Assembly: GCA_017508895.1 (NCBI GenBank)
Contig: JAFWRA010000288.1
Location: 1-32,035, forward strand
Source of the DNA: Bacteroidales bacterium
GTDB taxonomy: Bacteria > Bacteroidota > Bacteroidia > Bacteroidales > F082
Direction of reading: 5' to 3'
Length of the DNA: 32,035 bases
Part shown: positions 29,064 to 32,035 of the stretch, in pieces
Layout of the letters: each line of letters begins with the position of its first letter
How positions within the stretch are numbered: position 1 is the stretch's first letter
The notes under the pieces: generated by a model
Databases searched by the model: none
Told to the model about the DNA's origin: nothing
The model's input: the letters and a program-made list of their open reading frames with translations, nothing else
Position numbers and translations under genes: made by a program

Positions 29064-31025
29064 ATGGCCATTCCAAATGAGACAGTAGAGCAGATTTTGC
29101 AAACCGCTCGTATTGAAGAGGTTGCAAGTGAGTTTGTCACACTGAAAAAACGTGGAACAAACCTCATTGGTCTGTGTCCTTTTCATGATGAAAAAACGCC
29201 ATCGTTCAATGTGAATCCAGCCCGCAATATCTTCAAATGTTTTGGCTGTGGTAAGGCGGGCGATTCAGCGATATTCATCAGAGATATTGAGCATATTTCT
29301 TACCCCGATGCTTTACGGTATCTTGCCAAGAAATACAATATAAAAATTGAGGAAAAAGAACTGACGCCTGAAGAGCGGATGGCTCAGACTGAGCGTGAGA
29401 AGATGTTCAATATCAATGAATTTGCGGACAAGTATTTTGTTGACACGCTATGGAACACTGAGGAAGGACGCACAATTGGTCTTGAGTATTTCCGAGAACG
29501 TGGTTATTTTGATCCTATCATCCAGAAGTTCCACCTTGGTTATAGTCCTGCCCAATGGGATGCTTTTACAGTTTTTGCCAAACAAAATGGTTATGATCCG
29601 GAATTTCTCGAAAAAGTTGGATTTTCCATCAAACGGCAAAATGATGAATTCTATGATCGCTTCCGCGGTCGTGTGATGTTCCCTATACATAACCTCACAG
29701 GCAAAGTTGTCGGCTTTGGAGGTCGTATTTTGAAAACTGATCCGGAAAAGAAATTAGCCAAATACCAGAACTCTCCCGAATCGGAAATCTACCAAAAGAA
29801 ACAGACACTCTATGGCATCTATTTCGCCAAAAACGCCATCGCCAAACAGGACGAGTGTATTCTCGTTGAAGGTTATTTCGATGTGCTTCGCATGCACCAG
29901 ATCGGCATTGAGAATGTGGTGGCCAGCAGTGGCACGTCGCTGACGATGGAGCAGATTCGCCTCGTGAAGCGCTACACGAAGAACATCACCATGCTTTACG
30001 ACGGCGATGCGGCGGGTATCCATGCCGCACTGCGTGGTACCGACATGATCCTCTCCGAGGGAATGAACGTTCGCGTGGTGGTGCTGCCCCCCGAACACGA
30101 CCCCGACACCTTCGGCAAGGAGTTTTCGGTGGAGTATGTCAGCAACTACTTGAAAGAGAATGCGAAAGATTTCATCCGTTTCAAGACAGAATTGTTGCTT
30201 AAGGATGCCGAGAACGACCCCATCAAGCGAGGACAGGTGATTCGTGACATTGTGGAGACCATTTCTGTCATCCCCGACAGCATCTTCCGCATCACCTATG
30301 TGAAGGAATGCAGCCGCCTCTTGGACATGCCCGAGCAAACGCTCACCAACGAGCTGAACAAGATTCTCAGGGCGAAGATGAAGAAAACCTTGGGCATTGA
30401 GGATAATGTGGTTCCCGAGACGGAAACCACGACGGTGCCTAAGCAAGAGGAAACCGTCGAAGAGCAGCTGCCTGCAGGTTATTATCAGGAACGAGAGTTG
30501 GTGAAACTGCTACTGATGTACGGTAAAGAAATGATTGTGGACGAGCGCATTGACGAGGAAGGACAAAGGATTTACGAGCAAGTTTCTGTGGCACAATTCA
30601 TTATTGATGACTTGAAAAACGACGGTTTCGTTTTCACCAACGCCGTCAACAAGAAAATCTTCGACATTTTCGACCATGCCATTGATGAAGGTCCCATTCC
30701 TGAAGGCCATTATTTCACCTCCAACGAGGACGAAACCATTGCGCAATTGGCCGTCGACCTGCTGTTTTCACCATACAAACTCGACAAATGGGATAAATAC
30801 AGCATTTTTGTTAAACAGGAAGAGAACAATCTGAGAAACACTGTATTATCTTCGCTTTACCGCTACAAGGACCTCATCATTGAAGACCGTCGCAAGGCCG
30901 TTGAGGAGGAACTGAAAACCACTGAAAACTTGGACGACCAACTCATTTTGTTGAAGCGGAAGAAAGACCTCGACGACATCCGCATGCAGATTAATAAGGT
31001 GTTGGGGACGGTTATAGTCAAATGA
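29064..31025 (+). CDS. dnaG: DNA primase DnaG
   Basis: This 653-residue primase makes RNA primers for DNA replication at the fork with the replicative helicase. The CHC2 zinc-binding domain has Cys38, His41, Cys59 and Cys62. The N-terminal catalytic core follows (GRVMFPIHNLTGKVVGFGGR), then the TOPRIM domain with LVEGYFDVLRM near 266 and DGDAAG near 313-318, whose acidic residues bind metal. The C-terminal region (from about 450) is acidic and less conserved, as expected for the helicase-binding part. Length is normal for Bacteroidota. The promoter is at 29039-29046, and map follows 41 bases after its stop with its own promoter. Confidence 0.97.
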   Translation: MAIPNETVEQILQTARIEEVASEFVTLKKRGTNLIGLCPFHDEKTPSFNVNPARNIFKCFGCGKAGDSAIFIRDIEHISYPDALRYLAKKYNIKIEEKELTPEERMAQTEREKMFNINEFADKYFVDTLWNTEEGRTIGLEYFRERGYFDPIIQKFHLGYSPAQWDAFTVFAKQNGYDPEFLEKVGFSIKRQNDEFYDRFRGRVMFPIHNLTGKVVGFGGRILKTDPEKKLAKYQNSPESEIYQKKQTLYGIYFAKNAIAKQDECILVEGYFDVLRMHQIGIENVVASSGTSLTMEQIRLVKRYTKNITMLYDGDAAGIHAALRGTDMILSEGMNVRVVVLPPEHDPDTFGKEFSVEYVSNYLKENAKDFIRFKTELLLKDAENDPIKRGQVIRDIVETISVIPDSIFRITYVKECSRLLDMPEQTLTNELNKILRAKMKKTLGIEDNVVPETETTTVPKQEETVEEQLPAGYYQERELVKLLLMYGKEMIVDERIDEEGQRIYEQVSVAQFIIDDLKNDGFVFTNAVNKKIFDIFDHAIDEGPIPEGHYFTSNEDETIAQLAVDLLFSPYKLDKWDKYSIFVKQEENNLRNTVLSSLYRYKDLIIEDRRKAVEEELKTTENLDDQLILLKRKKDLDDIRMQINKVLGTVIVK

Positions 31026-31039
31026 ATTGAAAAAAAACG

Positions 31040-31047
31040 TACTTTTG
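31040..31047 (+). promoter_or_regulatory. -7 element of map
   Basis: TACTTTTG matches TAnnTTTG, lies 15 bases after the dnaG stop and 19 bases before ATG 31067. Confidence 0.6.
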
Positions 31048-31066
31048 CAGCCCAAATTCAAACAAT

Positions 31067-31921
31067 ATGTTTAACAGGCGTAAAAAGTGGCGTGTGCCGG
31101 CCGGACAAGAACCGACAGCATTGGACAAAAAGGTGATGGCGATGGAGGCCAAAGGCGCGATGGTGCCCAAACGAAGCCTCATCCGCACCCCTGAGGAGAT
31201 TGAAGGTATCAAGAAGAGCGGCGTCATCAACACGGCCATCCTCGACCTCGTAGGCGAGAAGATCCACGTCGGCATGAGCACGTTGGAAATCAACGACCTG
31301 GTGCATAACTACACCATTGAGCATGGTGCCATCCCCGCCACTTTGGGTTACGAAGGCTTCCCGAAAAGTGTGTGTGTTTCTGTGAATGAAGTGGTCTGCC
31401 ATGGCATCCCTTCCGCCAAGGAAATTCTCAAGGAGGGTGATATCGTCAACGTGGACTGCACCACCATTTTGGATGGCTATTATGCCGACGCCTCGCGCAT
31501 GTATGTCATCGGTAAGACCTCAGCTCGCAAGCAGAAATTGGTTGACGTCGCTAAAGAATGCCTCTATGTGGGCATGGAAGCTGCCAAGCCTTTTGGTTTT
31601 GTAGGCGACATCGGCAACGCCATCCAGCAACACGCCCACAAGAACGGTTTCAGTGTGGTGCGCGACCTCTGCGGTCATGGCGTGGGTGTCAAGTTCCACG
31701 ACGATCCCGAGGTGCTGCATTATGGCAAGAAGGGCACAGGCATGCTTCTTGTCCCCGGCATGGTGTTCACCATCGAGCCGATGATTAACATGGGCACGTG
31801 GAAGGTCTTTGTCGACAGCGCCGATGGTTGGACCGTCATCACCGAGGATGAACTGCCCTCCGCACAATGGGAGCACACCTTCCTGATGACGGAGACAGGG
31901 TTGGAGATTTTAACCCATTAA
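31067..31921 (+). CDS. map: Type I methionine aminopeptidase Map
   Basis: This 284-residue metalloprotease removes the initiator methionine from new proteins. The pita-bread core starts near residue 37 (RSLIRTPEEIEGIKKSG). Metal ligands are all present: Asp130 in NVDCTT, Asp141 in ADASRM, His204 in GHGVG, Glu237 in TIEPM and Glu269 in QWEHT. His112 in CHGIP is the substrate-side histidine. About 36 extra N-terminal basic residues (FNRRKKWRVPAG and on) precede the core compared with E. coli Map. They may bind the ribosome, but this is inference. It is a separate transcription unit after dnaG. Confidence 0.96.
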   Translation: MFNRRKKWRVPAGQEPTALDKKVMAMEAKGAMVPKRSLIRTPEEIEGIKKSGVINTAILDLVGEKIHVGMSTLEINDLVHNYTIEHGAIPATLGYEGFPKSVCVSVNEVVCHGIPSAKEILKEGDIVNVDCTTILDGYYADASRMYVIGKTSARKQKLVDVAKECLYVGMEAAKPFGFVGDIGNAIQQHAHKNGFSVVRDLCGHGVGVKFHDDPEVLHYGKKGTGMLLVPGMVFTIEPMINMGTWKVFVDSADGWTVITEDELPSAQWEHTFLMTETGLEILTH

Positions 31922-32035
31922 GCGTATTTTTCGCGTTATCGCCTCCCTCAGCGGATTTCTCCTCGTAAAAAGCATGGTTGTCTTACGCTGAAAAAAGTTG
32001 ACACAATAGTCAACAAAAATGGAGAGAATCAAAAA
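31922..32035. other. Intergenic end of the window
   Basis: No full gene is visible. GTTGAC and GTCAAC (31997-32014) form a 6-base inverted repeat around ACAATA, and an ATG at 32019 opens a frame MERIK that runs off the window, so a new gene may start here. Confidence 0.35.

Overview
The window looks like chromosomal DNA of a Bacteroidales-type member of Bacteroidota. Seven predicted secreted proteins end in a type IX secretion (T9SS) type A sorting domain, with a PNP motif, a GxLxxG-like turn and a final basic strand. Thirteen promoters carry the Bacteroidota -7 element TAnnTTTG. Several lipoproteins have short signal peptides, and Shine-Dalgarno sequences are mostly absent. Housekeeping genes (mnmA, dnaG, map, sstT) sit among accessory secreted enzymes. 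No rRNA, tRNA or CRISPR array was seen.

Layout. 1-4.6 kb: the possible tail of an upstream gene, a TetR-type regulator with an extra C-terminal helix-turn-helix (-), a GNAT acetyltransferase, a zinc-ribbon/flavin split-barrel fusion, a CDP-alcohol phosphatidyltransferase, and a three-gene unit of a DUF6249-like membrane protein, an ECF sigma factor and a small membrane protein. 4.7-12.6 kb: a T9SS propeller-like protein (-), then a plus-strand run of flavin-reductase-like lipoprotein, Dabb protein, S41-like lipoprotein, SstT transporter, GNAT, two T9SS-secreted esterases and an unknown protein. 12.6-15.3 kb (-): a T9SS beta-helix protein followed by a membrane acyltransferase. 15.4-17.7 kb: a GH3-type adenylating enzyme and a LysE-type exporter. 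17.7-22.6 kb (-): an RluA-type pseudouridine synthase, a REP-associated transposase inside its own palindromic repeats, mnmA, and a GH92 alpha-mannosidase lipoprotein. 22.7-28.7 kb (+): a membrane-spanning TPR regulator followed by three tandem T9SS proteins with nearly identical leaders and signal peptides. 29-32 kb: dnaG and map.

The most interesting stretch is 21.2-28.8 kb. Short palindromic or dispersed-repeat elements appear inside open reading frames without breaking them: one in the GH92 gene, two in the TPR regulator and one in a T9SS sorting domain. The three tandem T9SS genes form a mosaic. Genes 2 and 3 share the 41-bp leader and signal peptide, while genes 1 and 3 share the sorting domain. 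An 11-bp perfect inverted repeat covers the promoter of the first gene. Together this suggests a locus where repeats and recombination diversify secreted proteins, possibly under the adjacent membrane regulator. The repeat structures are visible in the sequence; the diversification and regulatory roles are inference.
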